DNA of 64,000 nucleotides from Anaeramoeba flamelloides (taxonomy: Eukaryota > Metamonada > Anaeramoebidae): contig JANTQA010000015.1 in NCBI GenBank assembly GCA_027625915.1, forward strand, positions 1,302,001 through 1,366,000, given 5' to 3'. Both the position numbers and the translations under genes were made by a program. How positions within the stretch are numbered: the first letter of the stretch is position 1; the number at the start of each line of letters is the position of its first letter. Of the stretch, positions 46,080-55,666 are shown one piece after another. The notes under the pieces are model-generated. The model was not told the origin of the DNA, made no database searches, and worked only from the letters and a program-made list of their open reading frames with translations.

Positions 46080-47465
46080 ATAAAATATATAAATAATTAA
46101 AATAATGGGAAGAAAAATTTATTTCGTATATTTAATTCATTCCTGTAACCCAAAAAGAAATTAGTGGAAATTTTTGAATAAAAATTTAAATATATTGAAT
46201 CAAAGATTTCTTAGAAATAATATTTTATGATCGATCACAACAAAAAAAGAAAAGTACAAAAAAAATCATATAAATTACTAATGATTTTTAATACAATTTA
46301 CCCGGTACTTTAATTTATCCTTCTCTGCGTATGTATGGAGTGTTTTTTTTATCTTTTTTGGTTTATAAATTTCGCCTTGTTTTGTTGTAGTAAAGAAAAA
46401 AAACTGAATATGTAAATTTAATATAGAAATCATATGTTAATTCTTAAAGTATTTAAAAGGTGAAAGAGTTATTACTTCTGTTAAGTGACTTTAATTTTTT
46501 TTTTCAATCATTTAAACAAATAAATATCTTTTAAAGGTAGAAATTCATAATTTGGACAAAGTAAGTAACATATAAACTGTTTGAAAACAATTTTGCTGAA
46601 AATTAAATAATAAAAAAATGAAATTGTTTTTTTTGAACAAAACATAATAAAGTATTCCCAATGAAATAACTTTTAAGAAATAAGAAATTTAATAATTAAT
46701 CATCTAAAAAAAAATAGTTGTGAAATTTGTATTTCAGTATCAAAAATAAATTTAAAATTATTTTAATTTTATTGCTCATAAGTTGAAGGTGAATTAATAT
46801 GAATAAAAAAATTACTGATCACATTTTCCAAATTAGTAATTGAAGAAAAAAAATTTTTATGATAATAATTTTTAATGTTTTTTTGTGATCAAGCAAAAAA
46901 TATTATAGGGGGGGTGTAATAAAATGTAAAAAAAATAGGTGAGCTGATCTAATTAGGAAGCTGTAAAAAAGTGTAAATTTGAACTGTTTTTCTTCTCAAA
47001 TTCTAATTCATTTTTTAAAAACATAATTTTTTAACTCAGTGTTTAAAGAGTTTACAATTTCCAAGAGTTAAAACTGAAAAATTACTTTATATTATTTTGG
47101 TGTTTTTTATAAAATATACAATCAAACTATTTTCATGTTTTTAAAAACAACACCCCTACTTAAATATGAAATCATCCATGAATTAACCCTTTTTTCTAAC
47201 ACATTTAAAACAATTACACTCTACTTGTTTTTTAATTGTTTTTTTATCATTGTTTTTAAGTTTTTTCATATGTGTTTTTCCACATCCCAGAAACGAAAAG
47301 TATGATTTCAAAAGAATTAGAGGACTTTTTCAAAAACCAAAAAACGTAAACAATGAAAGAAACGAAAAAACATGTAAAAAAATCGAAAAAACGCGATTTT
47401 ATAAGTTTTTCATCGTTTTAAAATGAAAAACCGTAAGACCTGTGATATATATATATATATATGAT
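46080..47465 (+). repeat. Tandem duplication, unit 1
   Basis: This block and 47640-49036 share the same order of landmarks about 1.55 kb apart: TTTATGATCGATCACAA, GTGAAAG followed by TTATTACTTC, AAATGAAATT, CATAAGTTGAAGG, ATTACTGATCACATTTTCCA, AGCTGTAAAAAAGTG, ACGAAAAGTATGATTTCAAA, AACGCGATTTTATAA and ACCTGTGATATATAT. Substitutions and indels are many, so the duplication is old. No coding capacity. Confidence 0.75.
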
Positions 47466-47639
47466 ATGTAGGAAAATTTTGTTTACAATAAAAATAAAAA
47501 AAGATGAATACATAGGTTACAAATACGTATATATAAGATTTTTTTTTTTAAAAAAAACAACTCTAATTTGAATCTTTATTAATCTTACACATCTCAAAAT
47601 ATTTAATTATTATCACCAAAAAAAATCAATAAATAAAAT

Positions 47640-49036
47640 ATACAAATAAGTAAAATAATGGTAAGAATAATAAATTATATATAATTAATTGAGTTTGTAA
47701 CCAAAAAAGTAATAGTCAATAAAAATTTGAATTAAAATTTATTTTGTTGTAATGAAAAACTTTTAAAAAATAAAATTTATGATCGATCACAAAAAAAATA
47801 AATTTTTATACAAAAAAAATCATTAAGTAAATACAAATGATTGTACCTCAAATCTGTTATGTACTATAATTCAATTCTTCTGTACTTGTGAAATTGAGCT
47901 GCTATTTTAATTTCTTGATTAGTCAATTTCCACTTGCGATTTTAAAAGTAAATAAAAATTATAAGAGTATCTGAATTTCAAAAAGAAATAATATTTTAAT
48001 ACTTGAAATTATCTTAAAAGGTGAAAGTGCTTATTACTTCAGTTAATATTGTTTGGAATTTATTCTTACAGTTAAAGAAAAAATAGTTTTCGTTAAAATG
48101 TAATAAGTACTAAATTTGAAATAAAAGTAACAAAAGAATAATTAAAAAACAATTTTGTTAAAACATAAATAATAAAAAATGAAATTATTTTTTAACATAA
48201 CATAAAGTAATACCCGAGGAACTAACTATTAAGAAATAAGACATATGATGATGGATTAAGTCAAAAAAAAATTAGGTGTAAAATGGTTTTAAATAATCAA
48301 AAAAAAATTTTGTAATTTAATTATCTTACTCATAAGTTGAAGGAAAAAAGCATTTGATGAAAAAAAAATTACTGATCACATTTTCCAAAAGAATAATTTT
48401 TGAAAAAAAAAGTAATTTAATAATTTTTAATATTGTTTTTTGGTGATTAATAAAAAATAATATTGGTAGTGTAATTGATTAAAGATTTAAATAAGATATT
48501 TGGCCAGATCTAATTTGGAAGCTGTAAAAAAGTGAAATTTTGACTACTTTTCTTCCCCAAATAGTAAATTTAAAATAAAAATAATTCTTTTACTCAGTGT
48601 TTAAGGCTTTTAGAATTTTCAAGAGTTTTAAAAATAAAACTTACTTGCATTGTCCTGTTTTTTTAAAAAAATAAAAATTCTAACTCTTTTTATGAGTTTA
48701 ATAATATAAAAACCCCACTTAAATGATAAATTACAAATTTTCCTTGTTTTACAATATTTTCAAGGTAATTATACCCTACCTATATATATATATATATAAT
48801 TGGTTTTGTTTTACGTTCCATTCATTGTTTTTAAGTTTTTTCGTTTGCGTTTTTTTCATATCTCCGAAACGAAAAGTATGATTTCAAAAAAATTCGAGGA
48901 CTTTTACAAAAAACAAAAAACGAAACAACGAATCAAACGAAAAATAGATATAAAAAAATCGAAAAAACGCGATTTTATAAATCTTTCGCCGTTTTGAAAC
49001 GAAAACCCGTATTACCTGTGATATATATATATATAT
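47640..49036 (+). repeat. Tandem duplication, unit 2
   Basis: The second unit of the pair described for 46080-47465. It ends with the same ACCTGTGA followed by a TA tract. Here the last 220 nt (about 48797-49018) are bracketed on both sides by TA tracts. Confidence 0.75.
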
Positions 49037-49329
49037 ACCTATGAACACCAAATAACCTAATTTCCTTTGGTATTAATTTTATTTTCAATTTATTATGTAA
49101 AGATTCTAAGATATGAAATTAATAAAGAAGTATCTAGTAATTAAAATTTATTAATTAATAATTGAATAGTTTCCTACAATAATTATAAAAAAATATTGTC
49201 AAAAATATTTTGAAAATTTGATAATTACTTTTTTAATTAAAATTTAATCAAAAACAGATTTTTTTTCCAATAGTTTGTCTAAACAGCAAAAATTATCTAT
49301 TTTTTATGATTAACACAAATCAGACTTTA

Positions 49330-50545
49330 CTGGATTTTTTTCATGGCCCTTAACACCCCTGTTTGACCTATAATACTTTATATAAATAATGTATTCATTA
49401 TTAGAGATGTTTTCACAGCTCATGGAAAATTTTATTTTCTATACTGATTAATATTCAATAGTAACTTTTATTTTTGATTAGAAATTGATATTTATATCTA
49501 TATATTTTAATTAAATTTAAAAAATAAATAGTATTGTTATTCATGTAAAATTTGACATTTTTTTCAACAAAAAATTTTTTTTCAAATATAAAGTATTTGT
49601 CCGATAGTTTGGAGTCAGATTAATAATTGATATTTGTTATTTTTAATTTTTGTAATTTTTTAATTTTTGACTTTTTAAAATTTAGACATAAAATAAACAA
49701 TATTGTTGAATTAGAGACCATAGATCAGAATTTTTTTTTCAAAGATCTAGATTAATTTAGATTAAAAAATTCAAGTTTTAACTATGATATTTTTTTTAAA
49801 ATTTTAAAAAATAACAAAACTCAAAAAAAAAAAAAAAAAATATTATTTTATTCTCTTTGAATAATATTTAAAAGATATTTTATTTTATTTAATTTTTGAG
49901 TTGATTATTTTATCCATTAAAAAGTTTTTAATGATTTAGTTTCATTCAATTAAATCAAATTATTTTATTTATGTATTTTTTCAATTATTTTCTCTTGTTT
50001 ACACGAATTGAAGTTTTAGAAAAATTATTCGGATTAAACTTTTAATTTTGACCTAAAGAAATAAATTTCAATTTTCTCAGGATTCAATATTTATGGAAAA
50101 TTGTTTGAAAAAAAAAAAAAGAAAATTTCTCAGTAATGTCTTTTTTTAATTTATTAGATTTATTAGACAATTATCAAAATTATTTAATGGTTATTATTAA
50201 TAATTCAATTTATTGAGTTTTGAATTACCACAATAATAATAAAATTTCTAATTTAAAAAATTTAAAAAAAAACTAAAAATCTTTAAAGAAAATTACAATA
50301 TTTAACAGTTTTTTTTATCAAAAATCAAAAAAAAAATTACAATAAACATAATTAATTTATTTTTGAACTATTTTAACTTTTTATCTAAATTAAAATCCGT
50401 ATTCTAGATAAATAAAAAAAAATAAATTTAATAACATATCAATTTCATATTAAATATTTTATTTTAAACTTGATGGGATTTAGGCCAATCCAGGGCGCTA
50501 AGGTACACATACACATACACACACACACAAACACAAACACACACA
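49330..50545. repeat. Left arm of a long inverted repeat flanking the CCDC130 gene
   Basis: It matches 58310-60310 in reverse complement through ordered blocks: CTTGATGGGATTTAGGCC against CTTGATGAGATTTAGGCG, TTGAGTTTTGAATTAC, ATAAAATAAACAATATTGTT, GTTTGGAGTCAGATTAATA and GGCCCTTAACACCCC. The right end is a CA microsatellite (50503-50554), whose counterpart in the other arm is TA/TG. This arm lacks the MITE present in the other arm; the empty site is near 50227. Confidence 0.8.
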
Positions 50546-50554
50546 CACACACAT
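50503..50554. repeat. (CA)n microsatellite
   Basis: A CA-rich tract interrupted by TACACA and CAAACA units at the inner edge of the left inverted-repeat arm, about 60 bp downstream of the CCDC130 stop. Confidence 0.95.
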
Positions 50555-50613
50555 CATATACATAAAAAATATTGATTTATAATTAAAGAAAATTATTTCA
50601 ATATAATTATTAT

Positions 50614-53600
50614 TTATTTTTTGTGTTGTTGATTAAAGTTTTGATCTTTTATTATTTCTTCACCCCCTTCTTTTATAATTTCTTTCCCCTTCTCATTCTC
50701 ATTCTCATTCTCCTTCTCCCCTCTTTCTCTTTCTCTTTCTCTTTCTCTTTCTCTTTCTCTTTTCTCTAGCTTTTTCAAACTTTTTTTTAATTTTTTTATC
50801 TTTTTCTTCCTTTTTTTCTTTTTTTTTCTTTTTTTTTCCTTTTTTCTTTTTTTTTTTTCTTTTTTTCTTCTTTTTTTTTCTAATTTTTTCATTTTTTCTA
50901 ATTCCAGCTGCTTTTCTGATTTCCCTGGTTTCTCTGATTTCTCTGATTTCTCTGATTTTGGAATAATTTTGATCCTCGGGAGCGATGCACTAAATAACGA
51001 TTTGGTTGAATTATTATTGACTGTAAATTTTTTAAGTTCTACTCTTTGAGCAATTTTCTGTAACGAGATATTTTCATTTCTTTTTTGATTGAGATTATTT
51101 TTCCGGCCATATTCATTTGAATTGGAAAAGATCGAATGTGAGGAAACGGAATTTTGTTTAACCTTCTTTAAATTTCTTGAATGATTTAAAAATCTGACCT
51201 TATTAGAAATTTCAATGTCTTGTTTAGTTATTGGTAACAGGTCAAAGGGCGCCATTTTACCAGAATTTCTCTTTCTTTGTATTAATTCTTTTTTTTTGAT
51301 TCTTTCTTTTTTCTCATCTCGGAATTTTTTGCGAAGTAACTGTGACATTTTAAAATCATCTTTGGACCTCCAATCAGTATATTGCTTTAAAGAATTAAGC
51401 TTTGGTAATTGAGTGCGAGAAACTTCATGGTCCTTTGCCCGAATTTCAAGCATTCTTAAGGGATCTGATCGCCGTTCTAATAATTGTTCCTCCGTTTCAA
51501 CAATTTCACCCCCGCCAAATTCTTCATTTTTTTTCTTTGCGCCACTGATCACAACAAAATCTGTGTTTTCGGGATCCGTTTTAATTACAATATATTGTGA
51601 GCAAGACGGACACTTCATTTTAAATTCATAAATAGTTGTACTATAAAATTTGCCAGCCGCCTTCTTTTCTGCGTTATATCGTGTTCCCTTTCCAAGATGC
51701 CTTTTACAACCTAAACACCAAACTGGAAAAGGCATTTCAAAACGAATAATTAAAATTCCCTGTGAAAGTTTCCTTGCCCTATAATTTTGTAAGAGAGGAA
51801 TTAAATTTATTAATTAGATTCAGAAGAATTATGAATATTAAAAATTCTGATATAATTTAATATTTCAATATTTGGAAACTAAAATTTCGAAAAATACCAA
51901 AAATATCTTATTTGGTACTCAAATTTTAGATCTTGGAGAAACCGAATAGTATATAATCCAACTCTTTCCACATTGTTAAGTGGTGTACTAGCTGATTCGT
52001 TTGCCGAGATATCGAGTTTAAAAGATTTTTGATCTAATATATTTTTTAAAAATAAAATTTTAAAATTTATTAAGCTACTTTTACTTTTTTTTGTTTGTGC
52101 TAATTCTGTTTAATTTATTTTACTGTTGTGGAAAAAAAGTTCAACAAGGTTTTTAATTGGGAACATTACGGAAAATGAAAAGTAAAATCAATAAAAAGAA
52201 GAAACCAATTAACTTCAAATAATAATCCATTATGTTATTTTCAATCAACCCAACAAATACAATTTAAATCAACTTGATTTATCGAAATTATAGGTGTGGT
52301 TTTGGAGATAGCAAAAATAGTCAATTTTTTGAACAAATTTTTAAGAATTGATCAATCAAAGAAAAACCCATATTAAAAGATAGTATTTAAAAAACTGTTA
52401 TTGTGGCGAATACTTCATTTTGTCTTTATTTATTCTTTTTTTCATTGATCTTACTTTTCAATTTCAGTAATGTTCCCAATTAAAAACCTTGTTTCACTTT
52501 TTTTCCAGTTTCACTTTTTTTCCACAACAGTTAATTCTTATTTTAGAAAAATTTCTTTTAATGTCTTTTTTCTTTTTTTTTTTTTATTAATCAAGACTTT
52601 TTACGGATCAAATAAAAGTATGACATATCATCAACTTAGGGTATCATTGTTATTTAGAAGATGGAATAATGATTTTTTAACCTTAGATAGTGGGAATACA
52701 AACTTTTTTTTCTAGCTTGATCTATAGGGTTATCACTGTGCTTAGCACTGAATGAGATCTGAAAATTTGGGTATTTTACTTTTTTTGTCAAAATTCGTTG
52801 TTAACCACTTTCCAAAGTATTTTGTTTTAAAAAATATATGTCCCATCCACGAACTAACCATAAAATAAATTGTTTAAAATAGAATATTCTGGTTTGTATT
52901 TCTCCATTATTCATGAAAAGTTTATAAAAATAAAATATCACAAAGTTTGGTTTATATTTATATTCTCTTTTTTTCTGTGAGTGTTCGTAAACTGACTATC
53001 TTTATTCTGAAAATGGTCATTGTCAAAAAATTCAATTTGGAATTTCAAAAAATAATACAAAGACAAATTATTAGAAAACAAAATTGAATTTTCTTTCTTT
53101 AAAACTAAGAAACTGTAAAAATTTGACTAATCTTTTCAAGTTATAAAAAGAGAGCGTTCTCCAATAAAAAAATAAACAAAATTCGATAAAAGAATAATAT
53201 ACTGTTGTGAAAAAAAAATTGGTACACTCAAAAAAGTTGTAAACTTTTTTTGTAAAAAATTCAAAATTTAATTGTTTAGGTTATTAAAACTGATCAAAAC
53301 CATCAGAATTTTTTGAAGATAATAAGAACTCAAATGGGGAGTAAATCCTTTTAAGAAGTATGGTATCTAACTTATATTTTCTTGGTTTTAATTACATCAA
53401 GATAGTTCAAGAAGAATTTCTTCAAAATCAAATTCTTTATTTTTGAATTGTAAACTGTGGCAAAAATGAGTTAAAAGTACATTTTTTTGGTAAATTCATA
53501 TTTTGGCAAATTATGACTTTCAGAGATAACCCTTGATATTTAATCTCAATTATTTTGTGAGTACTTGAGAAAAACTAGATTCTTGTTAAGATGAAGCAAT

Positions 53601-55666
53601 TGTGAAAATGACCAATTTCTGATTTTTCGATTTTTAATTGTAAATCTTAATAAAACCTGAAAACTTTATTATTTTAACAATAGCATTGAATATAAAGATT
53701 AAGGATTAAAGGACCAACGGAATTGATTTAAAATTTAAAAAACTAAAACAAGAAATACTTTATTTTAAAATAACATTTAAAATGGCAAAGATAAAAAATA
53801 GTGATACAGCCAGTTCCACTTTTAAGACACAAACTTTCAACGAAATTCTAGGCACAAGAAAAATCTCAAATTAAGGCACAAAATTCAGATTCTAGTAAAA
53901 TAATTTGTGTAAAAAAAAATTTCCAAAAAATGTGCCTGAAATTTAAGATTTTTTGATACCTTTAAATTTAGTTCAAAGTTTGTGTCTTAAAAGTGGAACT
54001 GACTGTAATTCTTTATTTCTGTTAAGATGTTAGTTTTATAATAAGGTACTTGATTTTTATGAAATTCTTCTTGAAGGATCTTGATGAAATTGAAATGAAG
54101 GAAAAAAAAGTTAGATACTATACTTCTTAAAAGGTTTTAATCCTCATTTGGATTCTTATTATCTTGAAAAAATACTGGTGATTTTTTTTTTTTCCATTAA
54201 AGAGTGGGTACTAAAAGTCCACCTGTTTGCCCGAATCCCTAATTTGAATTAGAGATATTGTTGAACCAAGTGAGAGCTGGTCATTTCTCCCAAAAATCGG
54301 ATCCGCTCCATAAATTGAGAGGGATTTTGTTCCAATTCCGTTCAGTTTTATAATAGTCAAAAAGATTCAATTCGGACAAACGATTTCCTCAAAGAATTAG
54401 TGGTTCTAAGAAGCATAAGCCCGATTTTTAATTAAAATTACACCGTGGTGGCTATTTGAGAAAATGGTAAACAATAAGAAATAATGGTTAAGGGAATAGA
54501 ACCCCGGCCTTCAGATTGTACACTGGGTTGTGTTGCCACTGGCCCATACCGGTTCTCCTAAAAATACTGGTGATTTTGATCAGTTTTACTAATGTTCCCA
54601 ATTAATTTTTTTATTTTTGACAAAATAAGTGTCCCGCTTTTTTGAGTGTAACATTTTTTTTTCAAAACAGTCAATTATTTAAAATATGTATTTTGAAAAA
54701 TGAAAAGGAAAAAATAATTTTCACTAAAATTCGAAAAGTTGGTGATTATCTTTCTATATTTAGTAAGGTAAAACAATTTTTTCGTTCAATTTCCTTTTTA
54801 TAAATCTGGTAACTCTTTTTTAAAGCCAAGCCATTGTAAATAACTCGATTTTCAATAATTTCATTTCAAAGTATCTTTACTTTTAAACCAACAAAAGTCT
54901 TTCTTCAAAACTAATCAAAAATTTACAAAAAGGGTAAATGAAATAAATATTTAAAAATATTTATTTGGATTTATTGGTATCTTGAAATTGTTCAATGGTA
55001 CTTGAATAAAATTTAAAAAACAAAAATTGGGATGCAAAATACTGATAAATTCAAAAAAATTTTTAGTTCAATTTCCATTTTGTAAATCTTATAACTCTAC
55101 TACTTAAAAGTGTTCTTTACTTTTAAAACAGTTTTTGAGAAAGAATATTTTGAAGATCAACTAATTTTTCAAAGTTTCTTAACATTTAAACAAATAAAAT
55201 ACTTTCATCATTTTGATTGATTCCAAGCTAGTACAAAAAATATTCAAAAATGAAAAATGAAGCAAAAATTTCCAGATATTTATTTGAATTTATCAGTATC
55301 TCATGACTTTTACCAAGCATTTCACTTCAACACCTTTTCCCCTTTAAAAGTGTCTGAAAGTGTTTAAAAAGTTTTGTAAAGGTAATGTGATTTTTGTCGT
55401 GTTAACTCAAAAGTTTGAAACATTTTAGTGAATGTAACAGTATATTTTTGGATTAAGCAGATAAAAAAAAGAAAGAAAAAGAAATATGATTACCTTTCCC
55501 GAAGTGGGTGTTGTCCTCGGAACTTGTTTATTGACCCTTTTGATGGATTCCACTCTGGTGGATAATATTTATTTGAACTATTAAAAACAATAAATAATTA
55601 AAAGCAATTTGGTTGGTAATGATTTGGATAAAATATTAAAAATTCTTACGATTTACGATCAGCCAT
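50614..55666 (-). CDS. CCDC130/Saf4-type CWC16-family splicing factor (three exons)
   Basis: Exons 55666-55650, 55577-55494 and 51778-50614 join in frame to 421 residues. The protein starts MADRKSSNKYYPPEWNPSKG, continues INKFRGQHPLRERARKLSQG and ILIIRFEMPFPVWCLGCKRH, then RYNAEKKAAGKFYSTTIY and MKCPSCSQYIVIKTDPEN. This is the conserved CWC16 N-terminal domain with two CxxC zinc-ligand pairs (Yju2/CCDC94/CCDC130), and the PPEWNPSKG and ILIIRFEMP blocks favour the CCDC130/Saf4 branch. The family acts in the spliceosome around catalytic activation and with U12-type introns in animals. The C-terminal half is extremely charged (SEKSEK, KKRKKEKK, ERERER, ENENEN) and disordered. Intron 1 is 72 nt, whereas intron 2 is 3715 nt and packed with mobile elements. 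The start ATG is in the 17-nt first exon. Confidence 0.9.
52123..52530. mobile_element. TTA-flanked inverted-repeat element (PIF/Harbinger-like)
   Basis: The ends read CTGTTGTGGAAAAAAAGTTC with AACAAGGTTTTTAATTGGGA following, and the right end is the reverse complement with a duplicated TTTCACTTTTTTTCC block. Terminal repeats are about 50 bp. Both sides are flanked by TTA, a 3-bp duplication as expected for PIF/Harbinger (TWA) elements. No transposase is visible in the 408 bp. Confidence 0.75.
53807..54005. mobile_element. Tc1/mariner-like MITE, copy 2
   Basis: 199 bp, TA-flanked, same family and orientation as 45880-46076, with ends CAGCCAGTTCCACTTTTAAG and AAAGTGGAACTGACTG. It is somewhat more diverged than the other two copies, so probably older. 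It sits in the loop region of the foldback element. Confidence 0.85.
54186..54559 (-). mobile_element. tRNA-derived SINE, full-length copy with target duplication
   Basis: Read on the minus strand it starts TAGGAGAACCGGTATGGGCC. It carries an A-box-like TGGGCCAGTGG (54546-54536) and a B box GGTTCTATTCC (54503-54493) about 33 nt apart, which is tRNA-like polymerase III promoter spacing. It then has a body of about 270 bp and ends in a poly(A) tail (plus-strand T run near 54181-54192). Perfect 18-bp duplications AAAAATACTGGTGATTTT flank it at 54168-54185 and 54560-54577, the hallmark of target-primed reverse transcription. The second copy is at 34957-35304. Confidence 0.93.
55288..55405. mobile_element. 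Decayed relative of the 16.7-kb inverted-repeat element
   Basis: It shares TCTCATGACTTTTACCAAGC at the left, runs of AAAGTGT/AAACACTT-like blocks inside, and a right end close to GTAAAGGTAATGTGATTTTT, matching the organisation of 16702-17035 without its nested MITE. It lies about 90 bp downstream of exon 2 of the CCDC130 gene, in the giant intron. Confidence 0.45.

Larger units (their letters stand above)
43399..50613. other. Gene-free, repeat-dense 7.2 kb
   Basis: From left to right: A/T DNA, the second copy of the 720-bp element (44829-45541), TA-tract-flanked sequence (45550-45692), a Tc1-like MITE (45880-46076), a tandem duplication of about 1.5 kb (46080-47465 and 47640-49036), and the left arm of a long inverted repeat (49330-50545) ending in a CA microsatellite. 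No protein-coding gene is supported. The 65-codon frame at 48800-48997 lies inside a repeat unit. Confidence 0.55.
53202..54670. mobile_element. Foldback element with nested insertions
   Basis: The left arm begins CTGTTGTGAAAAAAAAATTG and TACACTCAAAAAAG (53202). The right arm ends as the reverse complement (CTTTTTTGAGTGTAAC and CAAAACAG at 54670). The inverted similarity continues inward for roughly 230 bp (ACTGATCAAAACCATCAGAA against its complement). The right arm is split by a SINE (54186-54559), and a Tc1-like MITE (53807-54005) lies between the arms. The terminal CTGTTGTG links it to the element at 52123. Confidence 0.75.
51779..55493 (-). other. Giant intron 2 of the CCDC130/Saf4 gene, packed with elements
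   Basis: The donor is AAG/GTAATC at 55493 and the acceptor is TTATAG/GGC at 51779. Within it lie a TTA-flanked element (52123-52530), a foldback element (53202-54670) carrying a Tc1-like MITE and a full SINE, and a decayed inverted-repeat element (55288-55405). The exon junction completes an Arg codon and restores the conserved HPLRERARKLSQG string, so the splice is well supported. Confidence 0.88.

Noticed and set aside
48800-48997. Frame of 65 codons, Lys/Ile-rich
   Set aside because: It lies inside a tandem repeat unit whose sister copy at about 47220-47445 does not keep the frame.
52470-52715. Frame of 81 codons overlapping the TTA-flanked element
   Set aside because: Its first third is the terminal inverted repeat itself and the rest shows no transposase similarity.
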